Notes: generated from the sequence alone by a model not told the origin. 64,000 nucleotides of DNA from Gemmatimonadota bacterium (GCA_016874005.1 VGVQ01000003.1:161019-225018); one strand, 5' to 3'; counted from the first letter of the stretch, positions 27,723 through 37,769 are shown. Translations and numbers: made by a program.

Positions 27723-28961
27723 ATGCAGATTATCGTCCCCGGGGACAAAAGCATTACCCATCGCGTCCTCATGCTCGCGGCCATCGCCTCGGGACGCTCG
27801 GAGATCCGGGGCGGCCTGGCGGCGCACGACACCCGGTCGACCGCTCGGGTGCTTCGCCGCTTGGGAGTCCCGGTGGGGCGGCTGGGCTCCAGGTCGGTCG
27901 CGGTTGCCGGGAGGCGATTTCGAGCCCCGTCGGTCACCCTGGACTGCGGCAACAGCGGGACGACCGCGCGGTTGATGGCCGGGTTGCTGTCGGCTAGTCG
28001 ATTCTGGAGCCGGCTGACGGGAGACCGCTCCCTTCGTCGCCGGCCGATGCGCCGAATCACCGAACCGCTCGAGGCCATGGGTGCCCGTTTTGCGCCTGAG
28101 GCGCCGGACCGGCTCCCGTTCGCCATCCGGGGCGGGCCACTCGAGCCGATCCGATGGGCGCTACCGGTCTCGAGCGCCCAACTCAAAACCGGGTTGTTGT
28201 TCGCCGGGCTGGCCGGTGAGGTCCCGGTGGCCGTCCGCGAACCGAACGGGCAAAGCCGCGATCACACCGAGCGATTGCTTGGGGCGTTAGGGGTGGTCGT
28301 CGAGGAACGCGATGGTTGGCTCGAACTCCAGCCGGGCGCCCGGCTCCGGGCTTTCGACGTGGCCGTCCCGGGTGACGCCAGCTCGGCGGCATTCTTGATC
28401 GGGGCGGGGCTGATCGCGGGGCGGCCCGTCACCGTCGAAGGCGTCGGCCTCAATCCGACTCGGCTCGGGTTCGTTGCCGTGCTGGAGCGGATGGGGGCGC
28501 GGATCGAGATCGAAACCGCCCGGATCGAGCTGGGCGAACCGCTCGGGACCATTCACGTCGCCCCGAGCGAGCTTCGCGCCACCGAGGTCGAGGCGAACGA
28601 GATTCCGGGGTTGATCGATGAGGTTCCCATCCTGGCGGCCGTCGCGGCCCGGGCCGAGGGCACCACCCGATTCGCCGAGGTGGGGGAACTCCGGGTCAAG
28701 GAAAGCGACCGGCTCGCCCTGGTGGCCAGGAACCTGGCGACCCTTGGGTACCGCGCCACGGCCGAGGAGAACATCCTGTCCGTAACCGGCAGCGACCACG
28801 CGCCAACGGGGTTGGTGACGACTGACGGCGATCACCGGCTGGCCATGGCCTTCGCGGCGCTGGGCCGAGCGCCGAGAGCCAGGGTGCGTCTCGACGAGCG
28901 TACCTCGGTGGCGGTGAGTTTTCCTGGGTTCTTCTCGGCGCTCGACCGGATTACCCGATGA
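27723..28961 (+). CDS. aroA: 3-phosphoshikimate 1-carboxyvinyltransferase (EPSP synthase)
   Basis: 412 residues from ATG 27723; upstream in-frame codons are rejected because MQIIVPGDKSITHRVLMLAA is the normal N-terminus (Lys9, Ser10 of the active site). Other motifs: DCGNSGTTARLMAG, ASSAAFLIGAGLI, LRVKESDRLA and DGDHRLAMAFA. It joins shikimate 3-phosphate and PEP in the shikimate pathway. Its end overlaps cmk by 4 bp; aroA-cmk-rpsA is a known conserved order. Confidence 0.95.
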   Translation: MQIIVPGDKSITHRVLMLAAIASGRSEIRGGLAAHDTRSTARVLRRLGVPVGRLGSRSVAVAGRRFRAPSVTLDCGNSGTTARLMAGLLSASRFWSRLTGDRSLRRRPMRRITEPLEAMGARFAPEAPDRLPFAIRGGPLEPIRWALPVSSAQLKTGLLFAGLAGEVPVAVREPNGQSRDHTERLLGALGVVVEERDGWLELQPGARLRAFDVAVPGDASSAAFLIGAGLIAGRPVTVEGVGLNPTRLGFVAVLERMGARIEIETARIELGEPLGTIHVAPSELRATEVEANEIPGLIDEVPILAAVAARAEGTTRFAEVGELRVKESDRLALVARNLATLGYRATAEENILSVTGSDHAPTGLVTTDGDHRLAMAFAALGRAPRARVRLDERTSVAVSFPGFFSALDRITR

Positions 28962-29653
28962 CGACGACGCCCGTCATCGCGATCGACGGCCCGGCCGCCT
29001 CCGGCAAGAGTTCCACGGCAGCGGCCGTCGCGCGGGCCCTCGGTGCGTTCCATCTGGATTCCGGGGCACTCTACCGAGGTCTTACCCGGGTAGCCCTCGA
29101 TCACGATCTCGGCGCCGCCGAGGCGATCATCCAGCGGGCCGAGACCCGGGGACTCGGCTTGGTGCGGGTCGGGGACGAGATCATTCCGTTTCTCGACGGG
29201 GAGCCCGCCGAGCCGTTGATCCGGTCGCCGGAGGTTACGGCGGCGGTGTTTCGGATCGCCGCGATGGAGCCGCTCCGGGACTGGGTGAATCGACGACTCC
29301 GCCGGGAGGCTAGCGGCACCCGGTGGCTGGTGCTCGACGGGCGCGATATCGGCACCGCCGTCTTTCCCGACGCCCCGGTCAAGATCTTCCTTACCGCGAC
29401 ACCCCTCGCTCGGGCCAAGAGGCGGCTGGTCCAGCGCGACGGCGCCGCCCTGGCCCCAGAGCTTGCCGCGGAGGCCGCCGCGCTGGCCGCCCGCGATGCC
29501 GCCGACGCCTCGCGGGCAGTCGCTCCGCTGCGCCAGGCGACCGACGCCATCGTGATCGACACCACCGAATTGACCTTTGGTCAGCAGGTGGACGCGATTT
29601 TGGCGGTTGCCCGCAAGGCCTTGTCCAACAAGCAGATACCGCCTACTTTGTAG
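28958..29653 (+). CDS. cmk: Cytidylate kinase
   Basis: 231 residues. Phosphorylates CMP and dCMP with ATP. Walker A loop DGPAASGKSSTAAAVAR, then FHLDSGALYRGLT (NMP binding), DGRDIGTAVFPDAPVKIFLTA and a late ATDAIVIDTTELTF, all diagnostic. Start overlaps aroA (ATGA). 73 bp separate it from rpsA. Confidence 0.94.
   Translation: MTTTPVIAIDGPAASGKSSTAAAVARALGAFHLDSGALYRGLTRVALDHDLGAAEAIIQRAETRGLGLVRVGDEIIPFLDGEPAEPLIRSPEVTAAVFRIAAMEPLRDWVNRRLRREASGTRWLVLDGRDIGTAVFPDAPVKIFLTATPLARAKRRLVQRDGAALAPELAAEAAALAARDAADASRAVAPLRQATDAIVIDTTELTFGQQVDAILAVARKALSNKQIPPTL
29621..29649 (+). promoter_or_regulatory. Weak candidate promoter for rpsA
   Basis: TTGTCC (29621-29626), a 17-bp spacer and TACTTT (29644-29649) lie at the very end of cmk and would give a leader of about 70 nt for rpsA. 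The -10 match is poor, so rpsA may simply be read from the aroA promoter. Confidence 0.25.
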
Positions 29654-29726
29654 GGCTCCGCAGCCCGGCAATCCCGCCGGTCGAGGAATTCACCCCAACC
29701 CGGACCGCCCGGTCCGCGAGGTTGCC

Positions 29727-31436
29727 GTGTCCAAACCCCGTCAAAAAGGAAGTGCCGCGTTCGCGACCGCCACCGGTCTCAGGGTCCGGAACGATCTCTA
29801 CGACGAGGCCTACAGCGACGCCGACTACGAGAACATGCTCTCGATGTACGAGGGCACCATGGCGCAGATCGTCGAAGGCGAAATCGTCAAATCGAAAGTG
29901 CTGCGGATCACCGACAACGCCGTCATTCTCGATGTCGGTTTCAAGTCCGAAGGCTCGGTGCCCCTCGACGAGTTCAAGGAGCGTCCGAAAGAAGGTGAAG
30001 AGGTCGAAGTCTTCCTGGAGCACCTGGAAGATCACGAGGGCGCGGTGGTGCTCTCGAAGAAGAAGGCCGACTTCATGCGGGTCTGGGAGAAGATCCGGGT
30101 GGCCTACGAGAGCGACCAGCCGGTCCAGGGCACCTTGATGAAGAAGATCAAGGGCGGGGTGGTCGTCAACGTGATGGGGGTCGACGCCTTCCTGCCGGGC
30201 TCGCAAATCGCGCTCCGGCGCGTTCCCAACATCGACGAGTTGCTGGGGCAGGCGTTCGAGTTCAAGATCATCAAGCTCAACAAGCGGCGCCGGAACATCG
30301 TGGTGTCACGCCGGGTTATCCTCGAGAACGAGCGAGCCAGCAAGCGCGAGCACCTGATGAAGGAACTCGAGGCTGGACAGGTCCGGAAGGGCATCGTCAA
30401 GAACATCACCGATTTCGGGGCGTTCATCGATCTCGGCGGCGTGGATGGTCTCCTCCACATCACCGACATGTCGTACGGCAGGGTCTCGCACCCGACCGAG
30501 TTGGTCCAGATCGGTGGTGAAGTGGAGGTCAAGATCCTCGACATCGATTGGCAGCGGGAGCGAATCTCCCTCGGCATGAAGCAGCTGATGCCGTACCCGT
30601 GGAAGGACATCGCCGAGAAGTACCCGGTCGGCACTCGGGTCCAGGGCAAGGTGGTGTCGATCACCAACTACGGCGCCTTCGTGGAGCTCGAGCCGGGGAT
30701 CGAAGGCCTGGTCCACATTTCGGAGATGAGTTGGACCCGCAACGTTCGGCATCCCTCCAAGATCGTTTCGATCGGCGAGACCATCGAGGCCGTCGTGCTC
30801 AAGGTCGACGAGACGGAAGAGAAGATCTCGCTCGGCATGAAACAGACCGAGCAGGACCCCTGGATGATTCTGCCCCAGCGCTATCCGGTTGGCACGCCGA
30901 TCTCCGGCAAGGTTCGCAATCTCACCAGCTTCGGTGCCTTCGTGGAGATCGAGCCGGGCATTGACGGTCTGATCCACATCTCCGACATGTCGTGGACCAA
31001 GCGGGTTCAGCATCCGTCCGAGGTGGTCAAGAAGGGCGATGTGGTGAACGTCGTGGTGCTCAACATCGACGCCGAGAACAAGCGGATCTCGCTCGGGCTC
31101 AAGCAGGCCGAGGAGGATCCGTGGCTCAAGATCGGGGAGGCCCTGCCGGTCGGGACCATGATCAAGGGCCGGATCCTTCGAATGATGGACAAAGGCGTGG
31201 TGGTCGATCTCGGCAACGACCTCGAGGGATTTGCGCCGATGTCACAGCTGGGCCACGACAACGTCCAGAACCCGATGGACGTGGTCAAGGAGAACCAGGT
31301 GGCGGACGTCGAGGTGCTCGAGGTCGACCCGATCCATCACCGGATCGTGGTCGGCGTTCGGGGATATCCGGAAGACGAAACCGGCGCTCCGCCGATCCAG
31401 GCGCCGTTGCCGCCGATCGTCGACACCGACGAGTAG
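29727..31436 (+). CDS. rpsA: 30S ribosomal protein S1
   Basis: 569 residues from GTG 29727, with GAGG 5 nt upstream; about the size of six-domain S1 proteins. Repeated S1/OB units are easy to see, each with G..V..I..FGAFV.L..G..GL.H.S (e.g. ITNYGAFVELEPGIEGLVHI and LTSFGAFVEIEPGIDGLIHI). The first two bind the ribosome, the rest bind mRNA and help initiation. The N-terminal portion YENMLSMYEGTMAQIVEGEI is typical. Followed by a strong terminator. Confidence 0.94.
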   Translation: MSKPRQKGSAAFATATGLRVRNDLYDEAYSDADYENMLSMYEGTMAQIVEGEIVKSKVLRITDNAVILDVGFKSEGSVPLDEFKERPKEGEEVEVFLEHLEDHEGAVVLSKKKADFMRVWEKIRVAYESDQPVQGTLMKKIKGGVVVNVMGVDAFLPGSQIALRRVPNIDELLGQAFEFKIIKLNKRRRNIVVSRRVILENERASKREHLMKELEAGQVRKGIVKNITDFGAFIDLGGVDGLLHITDMSYGRVSHPTELVQIGGEVEVKILDIDWQRERISLGMKQLMPYPWKDIAEKYPVGTRVQGKVVSITNYGAFVELEPGIEGLVHISEMSWTRNVRHPSKIVSIGETIEAVVLKVDETEEKISLGMKQTEQDPWMILPQRYPVGTPISGKVRNLTSFGAFVEIEPGIDGLIHISDMSWTKRVQHPSEVVKKGDVVNVVVLNIDAENKRISLGLKQAEEDPWLKIGEALPVGTMIKGRILRMMDKGVVVDLGNDLEGFAPMSQLGHDNVQNPMDVVKENQVADVEVLEVDPIHHRIVVGVRGYPEDETGAPPIQAPLPPIVDTDE

Positions 31437-31454
31437 CCAGGCGGGTCGGGGGGG

Positions 31455-31494
31455 CGGGGCGGCGGGCCGACTGGCCCGCCGCCCCGTTTCTCTT
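31455..31494 (+). terminator. Rho-independent terminator after rpsA
   Basis: A perfect 14-bp GC stem, CGGGGCGGCGGGCC (31455-31468) with its complement at 31473-31486, loop GACT, then TTTCTCTT. It ends the aroA-cmk-rpsA unit. Confidence 0.85.
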
Positions 31495-31789
31495 TGGGAG
31501 CACCACCGTCATGACCGCGGTTCTTCGAGTCGCCTCCGGTCACTCGAGCCGCCGGCTTCCCAGGAACCGAGTCGCCGCCGCCGGCAACGACTTCCGGTCG
31601 ATTCTTCCTCTGCCGGGTGTTAGGGACCCTGCTTGGATTTGGCCCCTCTTCGCTAAATCGTCCTACCACACCGAGTTCGATCTCGCGTCGGCGGGTGGTA
31701 TGGCGCTTGCGCGACCGCCGGCCGACCTCCGGTCTCGACCGCAATGTGTCGTCGATGACCAAATCACTCACTGAGGGAGATCGATCGTC
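31495..31789 (+). promoter_or_regulatory. Intergenic region upstream of flgE with candidate sigma-54 promoter
   Basis: No gene is seen in these about 295 bp. At 31696-31710 the sequence TGGTATGGCGCTTGC has GG (31697-31698) and GC (31709-31710) separated by exactly 10 bp, the -24/-12 geometry of sigma-54 promoters; a start near 31722 would give a leader of about 68 nt. Sigma-54 drives hook genes in several bacteria. The match to TGGCAC-N5-TTGC is partial, and no enhancer site was identified. Confidence 0.4.
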
Positions 31790-33142
31790 ATGATGCGGGC
31801 ACTCTTTGCCGGTGTTACCGGGCTTCGTAATCACCAGGTTCGGATGGATGTCATCGGCAACAACATCGCCAACGTGAATACCGTGGCGTTCAAATCGTCC
31901 CGGGTCACCTTCGCCGAGTCGTTCAATCAGCTGCTCCAGGGCGCGACCCGCCCGCCGGCCAATTCCGGCGGCCGCAACCCGACCCAGATCGGCAACGGGA
32001 TGAACATCGCGAGCATCGACGCCAAGTTCACCCAGGGGACGATTCAAGGCACCGGCGTGAAGACGGACGTGGCGATCAGCGGGGATGCGTTTTTCGTGGT
32101 CAAAGGCTACGGCAAGACGCTGTACGCTCGGGCGGGCAACTTCCAGTTCGACGCCAACGGACGGCTGGTCTCCCCGGCCAACGGCTACATCGTGCAGGGG
32201 ATCAACGCCGACCCGTTGGGGAACTTCTCGTCGTCATCGGCCGTCGCGGACATCGACCTGACGCTGAACGCCAAGTCGCCGGCCCGGGCGACCCAGAACA
32301 TCAGCATGGCCGGGAACCTCAACCTAAATCAGCGGATCATTCAAACCAGTCCGGCGCCGCTCTCCGAACCCCATCAGATGTCGATCACGGTGTACGACAC
32401 CGCTGGGCAGGCCCATAACCTGGTCCTGACGTTCAAGCAGGTTTTTTCCGGCACCCCGCCGCTCCCGGACAATACCTGGACCTTCTCGATGACCTCGGCC
32501 ACCGGGACCGTCGAGGCGATCGACAACCAGGCGACGCCTGGGACGGCGCCGCTCGACGCGGACCAGGGCCTCGTCACCTTCAACGCCAGCGGCCAGATGG
32601 TCGACTTCAGCAACGGGCTCGTCGCCTTGAGCGCGGAGCCGGTTCGGATCCGGATCAGCCCGAGTTCGGGTGGCACCCCGTTCGACATCTTGCTCGATCC
32701 GGGCGCGGTGAACGACATCAACGGCCTGTCGCAGTTCGCCAACCCGTCGAACGCGGTCTTCACGACCCAGGACGGGTACACCAGCGGCGATCTCCAGGAC
32801 ATCTCGATCGACTCGACCGGTGTGATCACCGGGTTCTACACCAACGGGGTGAGCCGGCCGGTCGCCCAGCTTTCCCTCGCCAACTTCAATAACCCGACGG
32901 CGCTGTTCCGCCGGGGCGACAACATGTACGAGCCCTCGGCGAACTCCGGCGTCCCCGTGCTGGGGTTTGCCGGGACCAGCAACACCTCGTCGATCACGGC
33001 CTCCGCGTTGGAGTCGTCGAACGTGGACCTCTCCGAGCAGTTCACCGACATGATCACCGCCCAGCGAGGCTTCCAGGCGGCGGCGCGGGTCATCACCACG
33101 TCCGACGAGATGCTCACCGAACTCGTCAACCTGAAGCGGTAG
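31790..33142 (+). CDS. flgE: Flagellar hook protein FlgE
   Basis: 450 residues. The N-terminus MMRALFAGVTGLRNHQVRMD with NNIANVNTVAFKSSR is the flagellar rod/hook signature, and the C-terminus NVDLSEQFTDMITAQRGFQA with MLTELVNLKR completes the D0 coiled-coil pair. The middle (VSPANGYIVQGINAD; NISMAGNLNLNQ) fits FlgE rather than FlgG because of its length. Exported by the flagellar type III system. RBS GGGAGA upstream. Notably no other flagellar gene is next to it. Confidence 0.88.
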   Translation: MMRALFAGVTGLRNHQVRMDVIGNNIANVNTVAFKSSRVTFAESFNQLLQGATRPPANSGGRNPTQIGNGMNIASIDAKFTQGTIQGTGVKTDVAISGDAFFVVKGYGKTLYARAGNFQFDANGRLVSPANGYIVQGINADPLGNFSSSSAVADIDLTLNAKSPARATQNISMAGNLNLNQRIIQTSPAPLSEPHQMSITVYDTAGQAHNLVLTFKQVFSGTPPLPDNTWTFSMTSATGTVEAIDNQATPGTAPLDADQGLVTFNASGQMVDFSNGLVALSAEPVRIRISPSSGGTPFDILLDPGAVNDINGLSQFANPSNAVFTTQDGYTSGDLQDISIDSTGVITGFYTNGVSRPVAQLSLANFNNPTALFRRGDNMYEPSANSGVPVLGFAGTSNTSSITASALESSNVDLSEQFTDMITAQRGFQAAARVITTSDEMLTELVNLKR

Positions 33143-33463
33143 TCATTCTCGCACTGAGCCGACCGGCTCGCCGCGCCTGATCTGGGCGATGGCGAGTCGG
33201 TGGGCGAGGTGATGGCGGGCCGGACGACCTCCAGCCCAGGCGCGATCGGCCGGCGCTGATCAGCCGGCTGCTCCGGCTTGCGGGAGCGCAACGCCGAAGA
33301 CGCCTAACGACACCACCGGGCCGTCCGGTCGCGGCCCGGGCCGATGCGGTCCGTCGTCGGGAACGCCCCGACGAACACCTCGGCCGGGTGGCGCCACCGG
33401 TCCCCGCGGCGGATCGGTCCGTACCTTCCGTGGTCTCGGTCACGGAGTGTAGCTTTCCTCCCC
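33143..33463. other. Intergenic region, no gene recognised
   Basis: About 320 bp between flgE and the carboxyltransferase gene. It holds one CCTAACG word (33303-33309) and a weak short hairpin just after flgE (GAGCC/GGCTC). Open frames across it on both strands have no recognisable motif. A promoter for the carboxylase genes is expected here but no clear -35/-10 pair was seen. Confidence 0.5.
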
Positions 33464-35017
33464 ATGCCCAATCCACGACAACTGCTCGACGACCTGCATC
33501 GCCGCCAGGCCCAGGCGGAGCAGGGCGGCGGTCCCGCTCGGGTCGCGCAACAGCACAAGAAGGGAAAGCTCACCGCCCGCGAACGGCTCGACCTGCTCCT
33601 CGATGAAGGGAGTTTCGTCGAGTTGGATCGCTTCGTGACCCATCGGACCACGGACTTCGGCCTGGCCGATCAGCTGGTGCCGGGGGATGGGGTGGTGACG
33701 GGCCATGGCCGGGTCGATGGGCGACTGGTCTATGTCTTCAGCCAGGACTTCACCGTCTTCGGCGGCTCGCTGTCGGAAGCGCACGCCGAGAAGATCTGCA
33801 AGGTGATGGACCTGGCCGTCCGGAACGGGGCGCCGGTGATCGGCCTCAACGACTCCGGTGGGGCCCGGATCCAGGAGGGTGTCGCGTCGCTGGGCGGGTA
33901 CGCGGACATCTTCCTCAGGAACACCCTGGCCTCCGGTGTGATCCCCCAGATCTCCGCGATTCTGGGTCCCTGCGCCGGCGGCGCGGTATACAGCCCGGCG
34001 ATCACCGATTTCATCTTCATGGTACGCGGGGTGAGCTACATGTTCGTCACCGGTCCCAATGTGGTGAAGACGGTGACCCATGAAGAGGTCAGTTTCGAGG
34101 ATCTCGGCGGGGCCGACGTCCACGGCGAGACCTCCGGCATCGCCCATCGGGTCGCGTCCTCGGAGCCCGAGTGTCTGGCCTCGCTCCGCGAGCTGCTGGG
34201 GTACCTGCCATCCAACAACGTCGATCCGCCGCCCCTCGGGCCGACCGACGACCCCGAGGATCGACGAGACGAGTCGCTGCTGGGGGTGATTCCGGAGTCG
34301 CCCGCCAGCCCCTACGACATGCACGAGGTGATCCGGGCGGTGGTCGACCATGGCGCCTTCTTCGAGATCGCCGAGGGATTCGCCGGCAACATCCTGGTCG
34401 GATTCGGCCGGCTCGGCGGGCGGTCCGTCGGCATCGTGGCCAACCAGCCGGCCGTGCTCGCCGGAGTGTTGGACATCGCCAGCTCCTCGAAGGCGGCGCG
34501 ATTCGTCCGGTTCTGCGATGCCTTCAACATTCCCCTGGTCACGTTCGTGGACGTGCCGGGGTTTCTGCCGGGGGTGGCGCAGGAGCACGGCGGCATCATT
34601 CGACACGGTGCCAAGCTCCTCTACGCCTACTGCGAGGCGACCGTGCCCAAGGTCACCGTGATCACCAGAAAGGCTTATGGCGGCGCCTACGACGTGATGA
34701 GCTCGAAACACATCCGGGGCGATCTGAACCTCGCCTGGCCTTCGGCGGAGATCGCGGTGATGGGACCGAAGGGCGCGGTCGAGATTCTGTTCAAGGACGA
34801 GATCGCCAACGCCCCCGACCCGGCGGCGACCACCCAGGCCAAGATCGACGACTACACCAGGACCTTCGCGAATCCCTACCGCGCGGCGGCCCGAGGCTTC
34901 ATCGACGATGTCATCGATCCGCGAGACACCCGGCCGCGGCTGATCGACGCGCTCCGGGTGCTCGAGACCAAACGTGACCGGAACCCACCGAAGAAGCACG
35001 GCAACATTCCCCTCTGA
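33464..35017 (+). CDS. pccB: Acyl-CoA (probably propionyl-CoA) carboxylase, carboxyltransferase beta subunit
   Basis: 517 residues from ATG 33464, typical for the family. It moves CO2 from carboxybiotin to an acyl-CoA. Two crotonase-like halves are seen: N-terminal with [32 protein letters not shown] and [16 protein letters not shown], and C-terminal with [40 protein letters not shown] and [11 protein letters not shown]. Closest by eye to PccB; methylmalonyl- or acetyl-CoA use cannot be excluded. Biotin carboxylase follows one base later. Confidence 0.88.
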   Translation: MPNPRQLLDDLHRRQAQAEQGGGPARVAQQHKKGKLTARERLDLLLDEGSFVELDRFVTHRTTDFGLADQLVPGDGVVTGHGRVDGRLVYVFSQDFTVFGGSLSEAHAEKICKVMDLAVRNGAPVIGLNDSGGARIQEGVASLGGYADIFLRNTLASGVIPQISAILGPCAGGAVYSPAITDFIFMVRGVSYMFVTGPNVVKTVTHEEVSFEDLGGADVHGETSGIAHRVASSEPECLASLRELLGYLPSNNVDPPPLGPTDDPEDRRDESLLGVIPESPASPYDMHEVIRAVVDHGAFFEIAEGFAGNILVGFGRLGGRSVGIVANQPAVLAGVLDIASSSKAARFVRFCDAFNIPLVTFVDVPGFLPGVAQEHGGIIRHGAKLLYAYCEATVPKVTVITRKAYGGAYDVMSSKHIRGDLNLAWPSAEIAVMGPKGAVEILFKDEIANAPDPAATTQAKIDDYTRTFANPYRAAARGFIDDVIDPRDTRPRLIDALRVLETKRDRNPPKKHGNIPL

Positions 35018-35018
35018 G

Positions 35019-36524
35019 ATGACCATTCAACGCGTCTTGGTTGCCAATCGGGGCGAGATCGCCCTGCGGATCATTCGGGCCTGTCACGAGGAGGGCCTCG
35101 AGGCGGTCGCGGTCTATTCCGATGCCGACCGGTCGGCGCCGTATGTCCGGGCGGCGGACCTGGCCGTCCATCTCGGGCCGGCGCCGGCAGCCCAGAGCTA
35201 CCTCGTCATCGACAAGCTGGTGGCGGCCGCTCGTTCGAGCGGGGCCCAGGCGATTCACCCGGGGTTCGGCTTCCTGTCCGAGCGGGCCCCGTTCGCCCGG
35301 GCGGTCGAGGAGGCCGGCCTGGTGTTCGTGGGGCCGCCGGCGTCGGCGATCGAGGCGATGGGCGACAAGACCGAGGCCCGTCGCCGGATGGAAGCGGCCG
35401 GGGTGCCGGTGGTGCCGGGCGCGATGGCGGCCGTCAGCGACCCGGCGGTCGCCGCGAGTCTGGCCGACTCGTTAGGCTATCCGGTCCTCGTCAAGGCCGC
35501 CGCCGGCGGGGGCGGGAAGGGGATGCGGGTGGTTCGCGAGGCCGCCGACCTGGCCCCGGCGCTCGTCTCGGCCGCCTCCGAGGCGCAGAAGGCCTTCGGC
35601 GATCCGGCGGTCTATCTGGAGAAGTTCATCGAGCGGCCCCGGCACGTCGAGATCCAGATCCTGGCCGACGGTCGCCGGACGATCCACCTCGGCGAGCGCG
35701 AGTGCAGTGTCCAGCGCCGCCACCAGAAGCTCCTCGAGGAGGCCCCCTCGGTGGCGGTCACCCCGGCCCTGCGGGAGCGGATGGGCGCGGCCGCGGTCGC
35801 CGCGGCCAAGGCGGTCGGCTATCGAAGCGCGGGCACCTGCGAGTTCCTCCTCGCGGCGGACGGCTCGTTCTATTTCCTCGAGATGAACACCAGGATCCAA
35901 GTCGAGCATCCGGTGACCGAGCTGGTCTACGGCGTCGACTTGGTTCGGGAGCAACTCCGAATCGCCCGGGGGCTCGAGATGTCCGTCGCCGACGGACCCT
36001 TGGTGCCACGGGGCTGGGCCATCGAATGCCGGATCACCAGCGAGGATCCCGCCAATGGATTCCTGCCCTCGACCGGACGGATCGCCTTTCTCCGGGCTCC
36101 CGCGGGGCCTGGGGTGCGGTGGGACAGCGGGGTCGAGACGGGAGACGAGGTCACCCTTTATTACGACTCGATGCTCGCCAAGTTGATCGTCCATGGCGCG
36201 TCGCGGGCCGCCGCGATCGGTCGAATGGAGCGGGCGCTCCGCGAGCTGGTGGTCGTCGGAGTGGCCACCAACCAGCCATTCCATTTGCGACTCCTCGCCG
36301 ACCAGGCCTTTCGGGAGGGGGCGATCGACATCCAGTTCCTCGAACGTCGGCCCGACCTGGTAGCGGGCGCCCCGGACCCGGTGGTGCTGGAACGGCTCGC
36401 GATCGCCGCGGCGCTGGCGGAGGACGAGCGGCGGCGGGCCCAGAAGCCGGCCATCTCGGGCGAGCCGGCCGCCAGGCGGACCTCGGCGTGGCGCGACCAG
36501 GCCCGTCGGGAGGGGCTTCGTTAG
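35019..36524 (+). CDS. Biotin carboxylase subunit of acyl-CoA carboxylase
   Basis: 501 residues from ATG 35019. Carboxylates biotin with bicarbonate and ATP. RVLVANRGEIALRIIRACHE begins it, HPGFGFLSE and KAAAGGGGKGMRVV (ATP-grasp glycine loop) follow, and FLEMNTRIQVEHPVTELV is the biotin carboxylase signature. The chain stops after the biotin carboxylase C-terminal domain: the BT and biotin-carrier domains normally fused in propionyl-CoA carboxylase alpha are absent and appear in the separate gene at 37766. Stop TAG lies in a CGTTAGG word. Confidence 0.9.
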   Translation: MTIQRVLVANRGEIALRIIRACHEEGLEAVAVYSDADRSAPYVRAADLAVHLGPAPAAQSYLVIDKLVAAARSSGAQAIHPGFGFLSERAPFARAVEEAGLVFVGPPASAIEAMGDKTEARRRMEAAGVPVVPGAMAAVSDPAVAASLADSLGYPVLVKAAAGGGGKGMRVVREAADLAPALVSAASEAQKAFGDPAVYLEKFIERPRHVEIQILADGRRTIHLGERECSVQRRHQKLLEEAPSVAVTPALRERMGAAAVAAAKAVGYRSAGTCEFLLAADGSFYFLEMNTRIQVEHPVTELVYGVDLVREQLRIARGLEMSVADGPLVPRGWAIECRITSEDPANGFLPSTGRIAFLRAPAGPGVRWDSGVETGDEVTLYYDSMLAKLIVHGASRAAAIGRMERALRELVVVGVATNQPFHLRLLADQAFREGAIDIQFLERRPDLVAGAPDPVVLERLAIAAALAEDERRRAQKPAISGEPAARRTSAWRDQARREGLR

Positions 36525-36527
36525 GCC

Positions 36528-37769
36528 TTGACCGAGCTGGTCTCGATCGAGCGGATCGCCGCCGGCGGCGACGGTGTGGCCAGGCTGGCGGACGGGCGAG
36601 TGGCGTTCGTGCCCCGCTCGGCGCCGGGCGATCGGGCCTGGGTGACGATCGGCCGAGCCGACAAGCGGTTTGTCCGGGCCCGGATCGAGCGGCTCGAGGC
36701 GCCTGGTCCAGGGCGGGTCGACCCGATCTGCCCGCACTACGACCGCGATCAATGTGGTGGCTGCCAGCTCCAACACCTCGAACCCGCGGCCCAGGCGACC
36801 GCTCGTCGGGGGATCCTCGCCGACGCGCTCGAGCGGATCGCCCGCCAGCCGGTCGATGTTCCCCCGATCGAGGCCGCCCCGCTGCAGTGGGAATACCGGA
36901 CCAAGATCAGCCTGGCGGTGGGCCCGGGGGCGATTGGCTACCACCGTCTCGGGCAGGCCGGCTCGATCGTTTCGCTGGAACGCTGTTGGCTCGCGGCCAA
37001 GCCGGTGGATGGGTTGTGGCAGCGGCTCAGGGCCACCCGATCGCATTTGCCGCCGCAGACTCGCCGAGTGGTGTGTCGCCTGGACCGCAGCGGCGGGGAA
37101 CACTTGATCGTCGAGACCGGTCCCGGGCGGCCCTGGCAGGACGCCCGCCGGCTCTGGAACGCACTCGTCGGAGCCAATCCCCTGACGATTTGGTGGCAGC
37201 CCGCCGAGGGGGCGGCGCGGGCGGTGGCCGGGGCATCGTCGAGCTATCCGGCCGCGGCGTTCGAGCAAGTCCATCCGGCCATGGGCGAGACGGTTCGGGC
37301 GGTCGCCGTGGCGGCCCTGGGCGATCTCACTGGGGCCGTGACCTGGGACCTCTACGCGGGCGTCGGCGATGCCTCGGCGCTGATGCTCGCGGGCGGGGCG
37401 CGGCGGGTTGTGAGCGTCGAGCGCGATCGCCGGGCGGTCGAGGAGGCGGAGCGGCGGGGCCCCGCCGAAGTCGAACGGATCGCCGGGCAGGTCGAACGGG
37501 TGATCGGCTCGCTCCCGCGAGCGGACGCGGTGTACCTCAACCCGCCTCGGGTCGGCATGGCGGCGGCGGCGGTGGACGGCGTCCGGGCGGCCGCCCCCAG
37601 CCGGCTGGTGTACGTCTCCTGCGATCCGGCGACGTTGGCTCGAGACCTCGGTCGATTCGGTGCCCCGACCGGGTCCTTGGCTCGCTATCGACTGGTGTCC
37701 GCTCGCGGGTTTGATTTGTTTCCCCAAACGGCGCATCTCGAAACCGTCGCAGTGTTGGAGCGCGCATGA
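36528..37769 (+). CDS. TrmA/RlmD-type RNA (uracil-5-)-methyltransferase
   Basis: 413 residues, TTG start 3 bp after the biotin carboxylase stop. An N-terminal TRAM-like domain (residues 1-55) precedes a 4Fe-4S set: Cys68, Cys76 and Cys79 (CPHYDRDQCGGCQ) and Cys153 (ERCW). The SAM domain contains LYAGVGDASALML and the motif LNPPRVG; the catalytic Cys (near 365) is in YVSCDPATLARDL. It methylates C5 of a uridine in 23S rRNA or tRNA; the exact target cannot be told. Its end overlaps the biotin carrier gene by 4 bp (ATGA). Confidence 0.85.
   Translation: MTELVSIERIAAGGDGVARLADGRVAFVPRSAPGDRAWVTIGRADKRFVRARIERLEAPGPGRVDPICPHYDRDQCGGCQLQHLEPAAQATARRGILADALERIARQPVDVPPIEAAPLQWEYRTKISLAVGPGAIGYHRLGQAGSIVSLERCWLAAKPVDGLWQRLRATRSHLPPQTRRVVCRLDRSGGEHLIVETGPGRPWQDARRLWNALVGANPLTIWWQPAEGAARAVAGASSSYPAAAFEQVHPAMGETVRAVAVAALGDLTGAVTWDLYAGVGDASALMLAGGARRVVSVERDRRAVEEAERRGPAEVERIAGQVERVIGSLPRADAVYLNPPRVGMAAAAVDGVRAAAPSRLVYVSCDPATLARDLGRFGAPTGSLARYRLVSARGFDLFPQTAHLETVAVLERA

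Noticed and set aside
31654-31684. Sigma-28-like promoter (TAAA followed by TTCGAT) upstream of flgE
   Set aside because: The -10 part does not match GCCGATAA; the sigma-54-like pair nearby has better geometry.
33143-33463. Possible gene on either strand between flgE and the carboxyltransferase
   Set aside because: Frames are Arg/Pro/Ser-rich and lack motifs or RBS; treated as intergenic.
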